Shown here in pieces: positions 55,005 to 63,405 of a DNA stretch of 64,000 bases. Both the position numbers and the translations under genes were made by a program. The DNA lies in contig NZ_CP051204.2 of NCBI RefSeq assembly GCF_012516375.2, positions 434,001 to 498,000 on the forward strand, given 5' to 3'. The stretch comes from Chitinophaga oryzae. Its GTDB lineage: Bacteria; Bacteroidota; Bacteroidia; Chitinophagales; Chitinophagaceae. The stretch's first letter is position 1. Every line of letters starts with the position of its first letter. The notes beneath the pieces are model-generated. The model did no database searches. It saw only the letters and a program-made list of their open reading frames with translations, and had not been told where the DNA came from.

Positions 55005-56143
55005 TTATCCGATAGCCTGGTTAAGGTCGGCTATCAGGTCATCCACATCTTCAATGCCTACACTCAGGCGGATCAGGGAGTCTGCCAACCCGTTTTTAAT
55101 GCGCTCTTCCCGGGGGATGGAGGCGTGGGTCATGCTGGCCGGATGCCCGATCAGCGACTCTACGCCGCCCAGTGATTCTGCCAGCGAAAACAGGTGGGTA
55201 TGGCTCAGTACCCGGTTGGCGGCCTCGATGTTGTCGTCTTTCAGGGTGAAAGACATCATTCCGCCAAAACCCCGCATCTGCCGTTTGGCGATATCGTAAT
55301 TGGGATGATCGGTAAAACCGGGCCAGTACACCCTGTCCACCTTGTCATGGTTGCGAAGGAAATGGGCGATTTTTTCTCCGTTCTCACAGTGGCGCTGCAT
55401 ACGTACATGCAGGGTTTTGATGCCCCGCAGCACCAGGAAGCAGTCCTGCGGACCGGGCACAGCGCCGCAGCTGTTTTGTATGAAGTACAGTTGTTTGGCC
55501 AGGTCTTCGTTTTTAACGATCACCGCGCCATGCACCACATCGCTGTGGCCGCCCAGGTATTTGGTGGCGGAATGCAATACGATGTCAGCCCCCAGATCCA
55601 GCGGATTTTGCAGGTAGGGGGAGGCGAAGGTATTGTCAACGCAGAGCAAAATATTATTCTTCCGGGCGATTTGCGCCACGGCTGCTATGTCAATGATGTT
55701 CAGGAGCGGATTGGTAGGCGTTTCAAGCCAGATCATTTTGGTGTTGGGGGTGATGTGTGCTGCCACGCCGGCTGCATCTTTCATCCCCACAAAAGAGAAT
55801 TTGATGCCGTAACGCTCAAATACTTTGGTGAAGATACGATAGGTGCCGCCGTATAAATCGTTGGTAGCCACTACTTCATCACCGGGAGACAGCAGTTTCA
55901 TCACTGCGTCGGTAGCGGCCAGCCCGCTGCCGAAATTAATACCATGGGTGCCGTTTTCAATGGCTGCCAGTGCATTTTGGAGGGCGTCGCGGGTGGGGTT
56001 CTGTGTGCGGGCGTATTCGTACCCTTTATGCTCCCCGGGGCGCTCTGTACATAGGTGGAGGTTTGAAAGATAGGCGTCATAATGGCCCCTGTGGAGGGAT
56101 CGGGCGCTACACCTGCGTGTATGAGTTTAGTACCCAGCTTCAT
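55005..56143 (-). pseudogene. Cystathionine gamma-synthase/lyase, frame broken by one base
   Basis: A PLP-dependent Cys/Met-metabolism enzyme. It opens [19 protein letters not shown] to STYVQSAPG; the frame then breaks in CCCCGGGG (56033-56040). Adding one base gives [18 protein letters not shown] and rejoins the main frame, a 379-residue protein, normal for the family. The PLP lysine is in HSATKYLGGHSD. It acts in methionine/cysteine transsulfuration, as a synthase or lyase. The internal ATG at 55904 would give a non-functional fragment lacking the N-terminal arm. Sequencing error is likely. Confidence 0.85.
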
Positions 56144-56295
56144 GTCTTAAATATTTTATAATGAACAATTTCTGGTGGTTTTTCAAATATACTCCCTTTT
56201 GTGATTGGAACATTTTAGCAGACACGGCAATTATTGCCGGATAGCGTTCCGGAAATTGTTGATGGAATGATTTAGCACGCTTACGAGGATTTTTA

Positions 56296-56407
56296 TATCG
56301 TTCACCAAATGAACCCTAACGGGTATGGATATTCGATATACCTTCGAGTAGGTTTTTCATAGGATATGGTTAAAATTCTTAGGGCGGTAGTCTTACCGCC
56401 CTTTCCT
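56296..56407 (+). ncRNA. Candidate small-RNA cassette, copy 4
   Basis: CGTTCAC box at 56299-56305, TACCTTCG -7 variant at 56339-56346, leader AGGTTTTTCATAGGATATGG from 56350 and TTAAAATT, hairpin GGGCGGTA-GTCT-TACCGCCC at 56382-56401 (8 bp, perfect), then TTTCC. It lies between two minus-strand genes and is read opposite to both, so it cannot be the leader of either. Confidence 0.65.
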
Positions 56408-56495
56408 TTTTCAGCAATATGACCTCCGATATAAAAAACAGAGGCCTGGCAATTCATATATCGCCGGGCCTCTGTTTTTTATCCTGCAGCAGCTA

Positions 56496-57110
56496 TTATT
56501 TTTTTGCACTGCCTTTAGCGCCGCTTTTAGTGCCGCCGTCCGTCCACCGGATAGGCAGGCTTACGCTTACCTTGTCCCAGGCGATGACGAGGTTGGCGCC
56601 GGGGTCGCCTTTTTCAAACACCATGGTGAAAGCGTCCAGCGGGTTGTCCAGCGGGGTTACCGGGAGGGCTGTTCTCACCACGTCTTTGCGCTGGTCATAT
56701 TTGAAAGCGCCCCATATATCTGTTTCCTTGTTCAGGATAACAGTCCAGGTTTTTTCGGTAGGGATGGCATACAGGGTGTAACGTCCTTTCGGAACATTTT
56801 TTCCTGCGATGACCACCGGCCGGAAAAATTCTATTTCCGTGGCTTCATTGGCGCCCAACCGCCATATTTTACCATATTCTTCCAGGTTGCCAAAAATCTC
56901 TCTTCCTTTTGTCTGCGGGCGGCTGTAAATAACCCTGGCTACCAGCGCGCCGGGTTCTCCTTTTACTTTTACCACATATGGGTACATCGGCGGGTAATAA
57001 ACCATGTCCATAGGGCTGGCATCGAGTGGTGGCAATTTTTTATCCTGAGCTCCTGCGTTGGCGGCGAATAGACCCAGTACAAAGGCGAAAATGATGGCTT
57101 TTTTATACAT
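56496..57110 (-). CDS. DUF2911 exported protein
   Basis: A 204-residue protein with a signal peptide (AIIFAFVLGLFAANAGA) and a DUF2911 domain (RVIYSRPQTKGREIFGNL, WRLGANEATEIEFF, GRYTLYAIPTEKTWTVILN). The family is common in Bacteroidota; function unknown. The C-terminus is Lys/Ser/Gly-rich. Confidence 0.9.
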   Translation of the reverse strand: MYKKAIIFAFVLGLFAANAGAQDKKLPPLDASPMDMVYYPPMYPYVVKVKGEPGALVARVIYSRPQTKGREIFGNLEEYGKIWRLGANEATEIEFFRPVVIAGKNVPKGRYTLYAIPTEKTWTVILNKETDIWGAFKYDQRKDVVRTALPVTPLDNPLDAFTMVFEKGDPGANLVIAWDKVSVSLPIRWTDGGTKSGAKGSAKK

Positions 57111-57206
57111 CCTGTGAAACTTTATTTTCTTTTAAAACAAACTTGCGCCCCCAAACCTAGAAATTTTTACCGAATCCGGAAAGTAACCGTGTTTTTTAAC
57201 AAGCCC

Positions 57207-57803
57207 TTAGCGGTTTTCGTTTTGTAACAAATTTTCCACATATGTCTGAAGTTCAGGGAAAAAGGCCTCGTAACAGCTTTTCAACGCTTCATAATGTTCA
57301 GTGAAAACAGCAAAAATGATAGCAGGACTGCTTTCCAGTCCCTTAGCCCGCGAACTGATGCCCCGGAAAGCCCGCTCCATGCCTTCATTACCACGGTAAT
57401 TGTATAACCAGTTGAACTGCTGCATGTACTTAAACATCTCCAGGAATCTCTCCGGCAATGTTTCCTGTTGATGATTAATAACATGATATACCCCGGCGGC
57501 AAAGTCGTACAGGGTGTCTTCAGAAAAGCGGGAACTGTCTGTAGCCAGAAAGTGGTCATATACCAGGTCTGTGAATACGCCGCTGTAAAGGCCGCAGGCA
57601 GGACGGAAAAATGACTTGGCCCGGGAGGTGACAGGATGCTGGTCGGTAAAAGTGTCGATCGCCCGGTGCAGCCGGATGCCTTGTTGCACATCCGGACTGT
57701 AGAGCGCCAGCTGCTGCCGGCCTTTTACATAATCCGCAATCAGATTGCCGGTGATGAGCGCCGGCCGGTTAAAAGAGAGGAAAGCGTGTGCCAGGTAGTT
57801 CAT
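57207..57803 (-). CDS. acpH: Acyl carrier protein phosphodiesterase (DUF479) family protein
   Basis: A 198-residue protein of the AcpH family, which removes the phosphopantetheine arm from acyl carrier protein. It starts MNYLAHAFLSFNRPALITGN with the HD-like LIADYVKG and RLHRAIDTFTDQHP blocks; the metal-binding histidines are in these. I start at 57803; a longer frame adds 31 residues without family similarity. Confidence 0.88.
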   Translation of the reverse strand: MNYLAHAFLSFNRPALITGNLIADYVKGRQQLALYSPDVQQGIRLHRAIDTFTDQHPVTSRAKSFFRPACGLYSGVFTDLVYDHFLATDSSRFSEDTLYDFAAGVYHVINHQQETLPERFLEMFKYMQQFNWLYNYRGNEGMERAFRGISSRAKGLESSPAIIFAVFTEHYEALKSCYEAFFPELQTYVENLLQNENR

Positions 57804-58158
57804 AATAAAGCCTTTCTGATGTTTTTGACCAGACAAATGTAACGATCGTTTTGCCATTGATGGGCAGGCTATGCCGGATTTCACGTTGAACCGCATTTCT
57901 CATCCACTTTAACACAACCTTAACACTCGCCCATGCAACATTGGCAAGGTGGCACCAACAAACAGGCCACGGCTGCGGAACACGCGCAGTTGTCCGCCTC
58001 CGGCCAGCCGGACGTCCGATAGCGGATACTCCAAATTATCTAGTGCCTCCACCAGTAAAGTATGCCTTGACCAACCGTCCCTTTCCGCCGTAGTTTTGAG
58101 TCATCAAAGCAAAAAACCAACACAAAAAATTTTAAAAACCTCTTAAATTTTTTCCGCC
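57804..58158. other. Divergent promoter region
   Basis: A 355-base gap between acpH (-) and the exported protein gene (+). It contains the promoter at 58067-58098 and no convincing gene. A CCGGCC/GGCCGG-rich segment near 58000 is unexplained. Confidence 0.5.
58067..58098 (+). promoter_or_regulatory. Canonical Bacteroidota promoter
   Basis: TTG at 58067-58069, a 21-base spacer, and TAGTTTTG at 58091-58098. This is the closest match to the TTG-N19-22-TAnnTTTG consensus in the window. Confidence 0.65.
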
Positions 58159-58611
58159 ATGAAAAAATTAATTCTCCTGATGAGCGCCGCATTACTGCTT
58201 TCCGCAAGCGCCCTCTTTGCAAACACATATGAAACTACTGTTAACAGCAGAATACAGCATTCCTTCAGCGAAACATTCGCCGGAGCCAGCGAAGTGAAAT
58301 GGTATACTGATGACAACAAGACCTTCACGGCCAAATTTAACATGAGCAGCAGCAAAGTGACTGCCTTCTTCGACGACGCGGGCAACCTGCTGGCTACCTC
58401 CCGTTATCTTGATCCGGAACAACTGCCGCTGGCACTGACTTCCAGGCTCAATAAAAGATATCCCAACGACAGCCTTTATTGCATCGTGGAATATTCTTCC
58501 AACGGTAACGTCGTATACTTTATCACCCTCGAGGGAAAAGATACCTGGACCGTGTTAAAAGCAGATGGAACCGGCGCTACCAGCGTGAAGAGCCGTCTGA
58601 AAAAAGCTTAG
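58159..58611 (+). CDS. Small exported PepSY-like protein
   Basis: A 150-residue periplasmic protein with a signal peptide (MKKLILLMSAALLLSASALFA). The mature part resembles Bacteroidota PepSY-like proteins: FAGASEVKWYTDDNKTFTAKF, FFDDAGNLLATSRYL. Function unknown. Good promoter and terminator flank it, so it is monocistronic. Confidence 0.8.
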   Translation: MKKLILLMSAALLLSASALFANTYETTVNSRIQHSFSETFAGASEVKWYTDDNKTFTAKFNMSSSKVTAFFDDAGNLLATSRYLDPEQLPLALTSRLNKRYPNDSLYCIVEYSSNGNVVYFITLEGKDTWTVLKADGTGATSVKSRLKKA

Positions 58612-58647
58612 TTTTAGTTTGTGCTTTCCGTTTGATTGAAATGAACA

Positions 58648-58680
58648 GGTCTGTGGGCGCCGCCACAGACCTTTCTCTTT
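58648..58680 (+). terminator. Terminator after the PepSY-like gene
   Basis: GGTCTGTGG pairs with CCACAGACC around GCGCCG, followed by TTTCTCTTT. Confidence 0.85.
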
Positions 58681-58714
58681 TATAACCCCTCCCCTTTCCC
58701 TTGGAAAATTATCT

Positions 58715-58722
58715 TAACTTTG
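58715..58722 (+). promoter_or_regulatory. -7 element of the deoxyhypusine-synthase-like gene
   Basis: TAACTTTG, an exact TAnnTTTG match 54 bases before the ATG. Confidence 0.5.
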
Positions 58723-58776
58723 CCAGCTGTTAAGGCTTTATGAGCCAGGCTGTTAATGTATAAATGATTAAATGAC

Positions 58777-59751
58777 ATGAATAAGGGACCCATTTCTCAA
58801 TTTATCCAGCACCATTACCGCCACTTTAATGCTGCTGCATTGGTGGATGCTGCCAAAGGATATGAAACACATTTACTGGAAGGCGGTAAAATGATGGTAA
58901 CATTGGCTGGTGCCATGAGTACGGCCGAGCTGGGCATTTCTTTCGCTGAAATGATCCGTCAGGGTAAAGTGGACATCATCTCCTGTACCGGCGCTAACCT
59001 GGAAGAGGATATTATGAACCTGGTAGCGCACACTCACTACAAAAGGGTGCCTAACTACCGCGACCTGAGCCCGCAGGAAGAATGGGACCTGCTGGAACAA
59101 GGCTTTAACCGTGTAACTGATACCTGTATCCCCGAAGAGGAAGCGTTCCGCCGCATTCAGAAACACATCCACAAAATCTGGAAAGACGCAGAAGATAAAG
59201 GGGAACGTTATTTCCCGCATGAGTACATGTACAAACTGCTGCTCAGCGGAGTGATGAAAGAGCACTACGAAATCGATCCGAAAAACAGCTGGATGCTGGC
59301 TGCTGCTGAAAAAAATATTCCTATCATCGTTCCGGGATGGGAAGACAGCACCATGGGTAACATCTTCGCTTCATACTGCATCAAAGGTGAGCTGAAAGCT
59401 TCTACCATGAAAAGCGGTATCGAGTACATGATCTTCCTGTCTGACTGGTACCGTAAAAACTCCGGTGGTAAAGGCGTTGGCTTCTTCCAGATCGGTGGCG
59501 GTATCGCCGGTGACTTCCCGATCTGCGTAGTACCGATGATGTACCAGGACCTGGAATGGACAGATGTTCCTTTCTGGAGCTATTTCTGCCAGATCTCTGA
59601 CTCTACCACCTCCTACGGTTCCTACTCCGGCGCTGTTCCCAACGAGAAAATCACCTGGGGCAAGCTGGACATACATACGCCTAAGTTCATCGTGGAATCA
59701 GATGCTACCATCGTAGCGCCGCTGATCTTCTCCTACGTACTGGGCTGGTAA
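58777..59751 (+). CDS. Deoxyhypusine-synthase family protein
   Basis: A 324-residue homologue of deoxyhypusine synthase, an NAD-dependent spermidine enzyme that in eukaryotes and archaea modifies eIF5A. The catalytic lysine is retained in ITWGKLD (about Lys296), and the NAD loops GAMSTAELG and CTGANLEED are present. Bacteria lack hypusine, so the family is thought to act in polyamine synthesis (homospermidine synthase-like) or on an unknown target. It is cytoplasmic and monocistronic. Confidence 0.9.
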   Translation: MNKGPISQFIQHHYRHFNAAALVDAAKGYETHLLEGGKMMVTLAGAMSTAELGISFAEMIRQGKVDIISCTGANLEEDIMNLVAHTHYKRVPNYRDLSPQEEWDLLEQGFNRVTDTCIPEEEAFRRIQKHIHKIWKDAEDKGERYFPHEYMYKLLLSGVMKEHYEIDPKNSWMLAAAEKNIPIIVPGWEDSTMGNIFASYCIKGELKASTMKSGIEYMIFLSDWYRKNSGGKGVGFFQIGGGIAGDFPICVVPMMYQDLEWTDVPFWSYFCQISDSTTSYGSYSGAVPNEKITWGKLDIHTPKFIVESDATIVAPLIFSYVLGW

Positions 59752-59959
59752 TAACATTTAGCTATTTTTTCATTTAGGGATTTGATTATTTGGAAGTTGT
59801 CCGGATAATTAAATCCCTGAATTTTTTTCCGAGGTTACGCTCCTTTCAAACAGCCATTTCATTTTTAGATTTGGGAAGCACACATTGTTGTTAAGCTCAG
59901 GGCCTTTCAAAGCAGCATTTTCTTTTTTCAGGACCTGAATGACCTCGTACCCCGGGACG

Positions 59960-61093
59960 TCAGCCCTGGGAGGTGAACAACTCCGCTGCAATGCCGTCTG
60001 CGAAAAGGCGTCCTGCCCTGGTGAGCCGCAGTGTTTCCCCCTGGGCTACCATCCATCCTTTATCGATAAATTGTCGGCTTTCCCGCTGCAGGCGCATACT
60101 TTGGTCCGCCCCGAATTTTTCGGCGACCCATTCCAGGTTGCAGCCGGCGGAGGTGCGCAGGGAGGTCATGATGTATTCGTTGATCTGCATCCCGGTTGTC
60201 AGGCTTTCAGTTTCGGCCGGTATTTCGCCGGCAGTGATGCGCTTGATATAGGTAGCGTTGTTGGCTACGTTCCACTGGCGGGAATGGCCGTTGAACGAGT
60301 GGGCCGACGGGCCGATGCCCAGGTAGGACCTGCCCTGCCAGTAGCTGCTGTTATGCCGTGAATGCCAGCCGGGCAATGCGAAGTTGGAAATCTCGTAGTG
60401 TTCGTAGCCGGCAGCTTCCAGCCATTGCATCAGCAGCTCAAAATGCCGGGCCGCTTTGTCCGGGTCGGTGGCGGCCATTTTTTTCTTACGGATGAAGTGG
60501 TCCAGCGCCGTACCGGGTTCTACGGTGAGGGCGTAGCACGACAGGTGCGGAACGCCCAGCGCGATGGCCTGCTCCACATTCTGCCGCCATCCTTCGTCGC
60601 TGAGGGTAGGCCCGCCATAGATCAGGTCTATCGTGATGTTGCGGAATCCCAGCTGCTGTGCCTGCACGATACAGTCCAGCGCCTGCCGGCTGTTGTGGGC
60701 GCGGTTCATCCATCGCAGGTCTGCTTCGTGGAAGGACTGTATCCCGATACTGAGCCGGTTGATACCGACTTCGCGGAGTGAAAGCAGCTTATCGTTGTCC
60801 AGGTCGTCCGGGTTGGCTTCCAGCGTAATTTCCGCGTCGGGCGCCACGTCGAAGGTGCTGTACACGCGGGACAGCAGCAGCCGCAGCTCCGCGGTGTCCA
60901 GCAGGCTGGGCGTGCCGCCTCCGAAGTAGATGGTGTCCACCCGCTCACCGCCGAGGTAGCCGCGTTGCAGGTCTGTTTCCCGCAACAGGCATTGTACCAT
61001 GTCCGCTTTGCGGGCCAGGGAAGTGGAGAAATGGAAGTTGCAGTAATAGCAAGCCTGCTTACAAAAGGGGATATGTAAATAAATTCCGGCCAT
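59960..61093 (-). CDS. hemW: Radical SAM haem chaperone HemW
   Basis: A 377-residue radical-SAM protein. The cluster motif CKQACYYCNF (CxxxCxxC) lies at residues ~10-18, followed by YFGGGTPSLL and the C-terminal HemN domain. HemW binds haem and helps load it into respiratory proteins; older annotations call it coproporphyrinogen III oxidase, but the extra HemN cysteine pattern is absent. The long oxidase cluster in the window would use such a chaperone. Confidence 0.93.
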   Translation of the reverse strand: MAGIYLHIPFCKQACYYCNFHFSTSLARKADMVQCLLRETDLQRGYLGGERVDTIYFGGGTPSLLDTAELRLLLSRVYSTFDVAPDAEITLEANPDDLDNDKLLSLREVGINRLSIGIQSFHEADLRWMNRAHNSRQALDCIVQAQQLGFRNITIDLIYGGPTLSDEGWRQNVEQAIALGVPHLSCYALTVEPGTALDHFIRKKKMAATDPDKAARHFELLMQWLEAAGYEHYEISNFALPGWHSRHNSSYWQGRSYLGIGPSAHSFNGHSRQWNVANNATYIKRITAGEIPAETESLTTGMQINEYIMTSLRTSAGCNLEWVAEKFGADQSMRLQRESRQFIDKGWMVAQGETLRLTRAGRLFADGIAAELFTSQG

Positions 61094-61154
61094 CGGCGTT
61101 TTTTATAAATAGCCTGCTGTTGCCGTTTTACCGGCCAACTATGGACTATTTTAA

Positions 61155-61162
61155 TATCTTTG
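61155..61162 (+). promoter_or_regulatory. -7 element upstream of DUF4271 gene
   Basis: TATCTTTG, an exact TAnnTTTG match; the next gene starts about 130 bases downstream. Confidence 0.45.
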
Positions 61163-61293
61163 CAAACAGCAAAATTACGTTTCAGTTTTGTTATGTGAAC
61201 AGGACGGCGTTAATTGCCCCCTGGTTGGAGAGATGATGGGGCACACGTTGAATTTGGAAAACCGATTAAAAAGTCATTGCAAAATATTTTCTG

Positions 61294-62358
61294 GTGCGCA
61301 ACTGGTTATTGTTTCTATTAATTTTCAGCTACTTACCGATCATGGCACAAACAGCAGACAGTACTGCCGTGCCTGCCCCTGTAAAAAAGAAACCCGCGGC
61401 TGCCCGGGGGGCGTCTGATACGCTTCGTCCGAAGCCCAGGCCGGCTGCCTCTGCCGTAAGAAAAGACTCAACGCGCGCTATCCGGAAAGATACCGTCAGG
61501 ACTGCTACGCTGCCGGCTACGGCGGCAGTGCCGGCAGATACCGGTGCGCTCAAAAAGGACAGTGCGGCGCTGGCGGCTGCTCCCAGGCCCAGACCGGCGT
61601 CTGACTATGACCTGTACATGAAGAAGCTGGCGCAGGAGAATGCATTCCTGAAGCCGGGCAGACCTTCCTTTAAGGATACCAACCCCCTGCGGCCCTACCG
61701 GAATATGGACTGGCTGGTGTATCTCGTGGGAGGCGTGTTGTTGTTGCTGAGTATTATCCGGTTGTCCTATAGCAAGTATTTCGTGGACCTCTTCAGGGCC
61801 TTTTTTAATCCCACGCTGAGCCAGCGGCAGCTGAAGGACCAACTGTCACAGGCGCCTTTTCCGAATATGCTGCTCAATACCTTTTTTGCCCTTTCGCTGG
61901 GGGTATACCTGTACCTGGTATTGTACCGGCAACAGGTGTTTCCGCAAGCGGAGCCCTGGTTGCTGATACCCGGGCTGGTGGTGCTGGTGGCGGCCGTTTA
62001 TGGTATCAAGTACGTGATGCTGCGTTTCTGTGGATGGCTGTTTGGCAACAGCGAGCTGGCCGATGCTTACATCTTCATTTTATACCTGATCAACAAAATT
62101 CTGGGGGTGTTGCTGGTGCCGTTTCTCGTGGTGCTGGCCTTCTGTGACGTGGAAATAGCCCGTACTTTCCTCTATATATCGATATTTTTTATAGTATTAT
62201 TGGTTGTTTATCGATATATTAGATCTTATTCTTTGGTTAGGCAGTACCTATCCTTCAGTAAATTGCATTTTTTTCTTTACCTTTGCGCATTCGAAGTAGC
62301 GCCGGTGCTAATATTAACTAAGGTGCTGCTGAATATCTGGTTAACTGGTAATCCTTGA
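61294..62358 (+). CDS. DUF4271 membrane protein
   Basis: A 354-residue protein with a signal-like N-terminus (NWLLFLLIFSYLPIMAQ), a Pro/Ala/Lys-rich linker (~25-110) and about seven transmembrane helices (DUF4271). The start is GTG at 61294; no nearer ATG is in frame. It is regularly next to hemD in Bacteroidota; its function is unknown, though the pairing hints at haem metabolism or envelope biology. Confidence 0.88.
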   Translation: MRNWLLFLLIFSYLPIMAQTADSTAVPAPVKKKPAAARGASDTLRPKPRPAASAVRKDSTRAIRKDTVRTATLPATAAVPADTGALKKDSAALAAAPRPRPASDYDLYMKKLAQENAFLKPGRPSFKDTNPLRPYRNMDWLVYLVGGVLLLLSIIRLSYSKYFVDLFRAFFNPTLSQRQLKDQLSQAPFPNMLLNTFFALSLGVYLYLVLYRQQVFPQAEPWLLIPGLVVLVAAVYGIKYVMLRFCGWLFGNSELADAYIFILYLINKILGVLLVPFLVVLAFCDVEIARTFLYISIFFIVLLVVYRYIRSYSLVRQYLSFSKLHFFLYLCAFEVAPVLILTKVLLNIWLTGNP

Positions 62359-62394
62359 TTATCGCCTATTGTTAACACAAGAGCATAAAACAGT

Positions 62395-63186
62395 ATGATT
62401 AAAGGCGGGCCAAAAAAAGATTTGCAAGGTAAACAAATTCAGTCAATTCTAATTTCTCAACCTAAGCCTGAAACAGAAAAGTCTCCCTATTTTGATCTGG
62501 CAAAAAAGTTCAATGTAAAACTGGACTTTTACCCGTTCATCAGGGTGGAAGGCTTACCCGCTAAGGAGTTTCGGAAGCAGAAAATTGACATCCTGGCTTT
62601 TACGGCAGTGATTTTTACAAGTCGTAATGCGGTGGACCACTTCTTCCGGATCTGTGAAGAGATGAAGATTAAAGTATCGCAGGATTGCAAGTACTTTTGT
62701 ATTACGGAAGCAGTTGCGTTATACCTGCAGAAGTTTATCCTCTATCGCAAGCGGAAGGTGTTTTACGGAGCTGACGGTTCTACCAAAGGTGTACTGGAAG
62801 TGATGAACAAACACCGGGACAATGAGAAATTCCTCTTCCCCAGCTCGGACAGTCAGAAAAAGGACATTGAGGAATGGTTGAAAACGAACAAATGTGAGTA
62901 TGCCACAGCCACCCTTTATAAAACCGTTTCCAACGATGTAAAGGAGATCCTGGCGAAGACTACCTACGACATGATCGTGTTCTTCAGTCCTTCCGGCGTG
63001 AAGTCTTTATTTGAGAACGTGCCGGCCTTCGAGCAAAACGGTACGCGTATCGGGGCTTTCGGGCCTACTACTTCAGCGGCGGTCGAAGAAGCGGGATTAA
63101 GACTGGATGTGAAAGCGCCGGCTCCGCAAGCGCCTTCTATGGCAGCTGCACTGGACCAGTACCTCGCAGGTCTCAACAAAAAGTAA
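62395..63186 (+). CDS. hemD: Uroporphyrinogen-III synthase
   Basis: HemD closes and inverts ring D of hydroxymethylbilane to give uroporphyrinogen III on the route to haem. The 263-residue two-domain protein has the family landmarks AVIFTSRNAVDHFF and MIVFFSPSGVKSLF, with IGAFGPTTSAAVEEAGL at the end. Conservation is low in this family, but the match is clear. It follows DUF4271 by 36 bases and ends in a strong terminator. Confidence 0.9.
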   Translation: MIKGGPKKDLQGKQIQSILISQPKPETEKSPYFDLAKKFNVKLDFYPFIRVEGLPAKEFRKQKIDILAFTAVIFTSRNAVDHFFRICEEMKIKVSQDCKYFCITEAVALYLQKFILYRKRKVFYGADGSTKGVLEVMNKHRDNEKFLFPSSDSQKKDIEEWLKTNKCEYATATLYKTVSNDVKEILAKTTYDMIVFFSPSGVKSLFENVPAFEQNGTRIGAFGPTTSAAVEEAGLRLDVKAPAPQAPSMAAALDQYLAGLNKK

Positions 63187-63216
63187 GCGAAAACGTATGT
63201 CGCACAGATAATTTAC

Positions 63217-63247
63217 CAGGGATGGCAATAGCCATCCCTGTTTTTTT
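63217..63247 (+). terminator. Terminator after hemD
   Basis: CAGGGATGGC pairs perfectly with GCCATCCCTG around AATA, followed by seven T. Confidence 0.9.
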
Positions 63248-63405
63248 GGCTGCAAAGCGGTCGCAGCAGCTGATTTCCGTTGCTTTCATGAACTCTTCAA
63301 AAAATCTTTTCCCAAACTGGTAAATCTGTCAAAATCTTTTTATTCTTGTAGCCTGTATCGTTGTCAATCAAAACTATTCCAGTTTCAATTATTTAAGCGG
63401 ATTCC

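Noticed and set aside
59809..59991. A 60-codon minus-strand frame next to hemW
   Set aside because: It overlaps the 3' end of hemW and lies in a region with palindromic AT-rich sequence; no features of a protein family.
61188..61418. A 76-codon plus-strand frame at the start of the DUF4271 gene
   Set aside because: It runs out of frame into the DUF4271 coding sequence and resembles no family.
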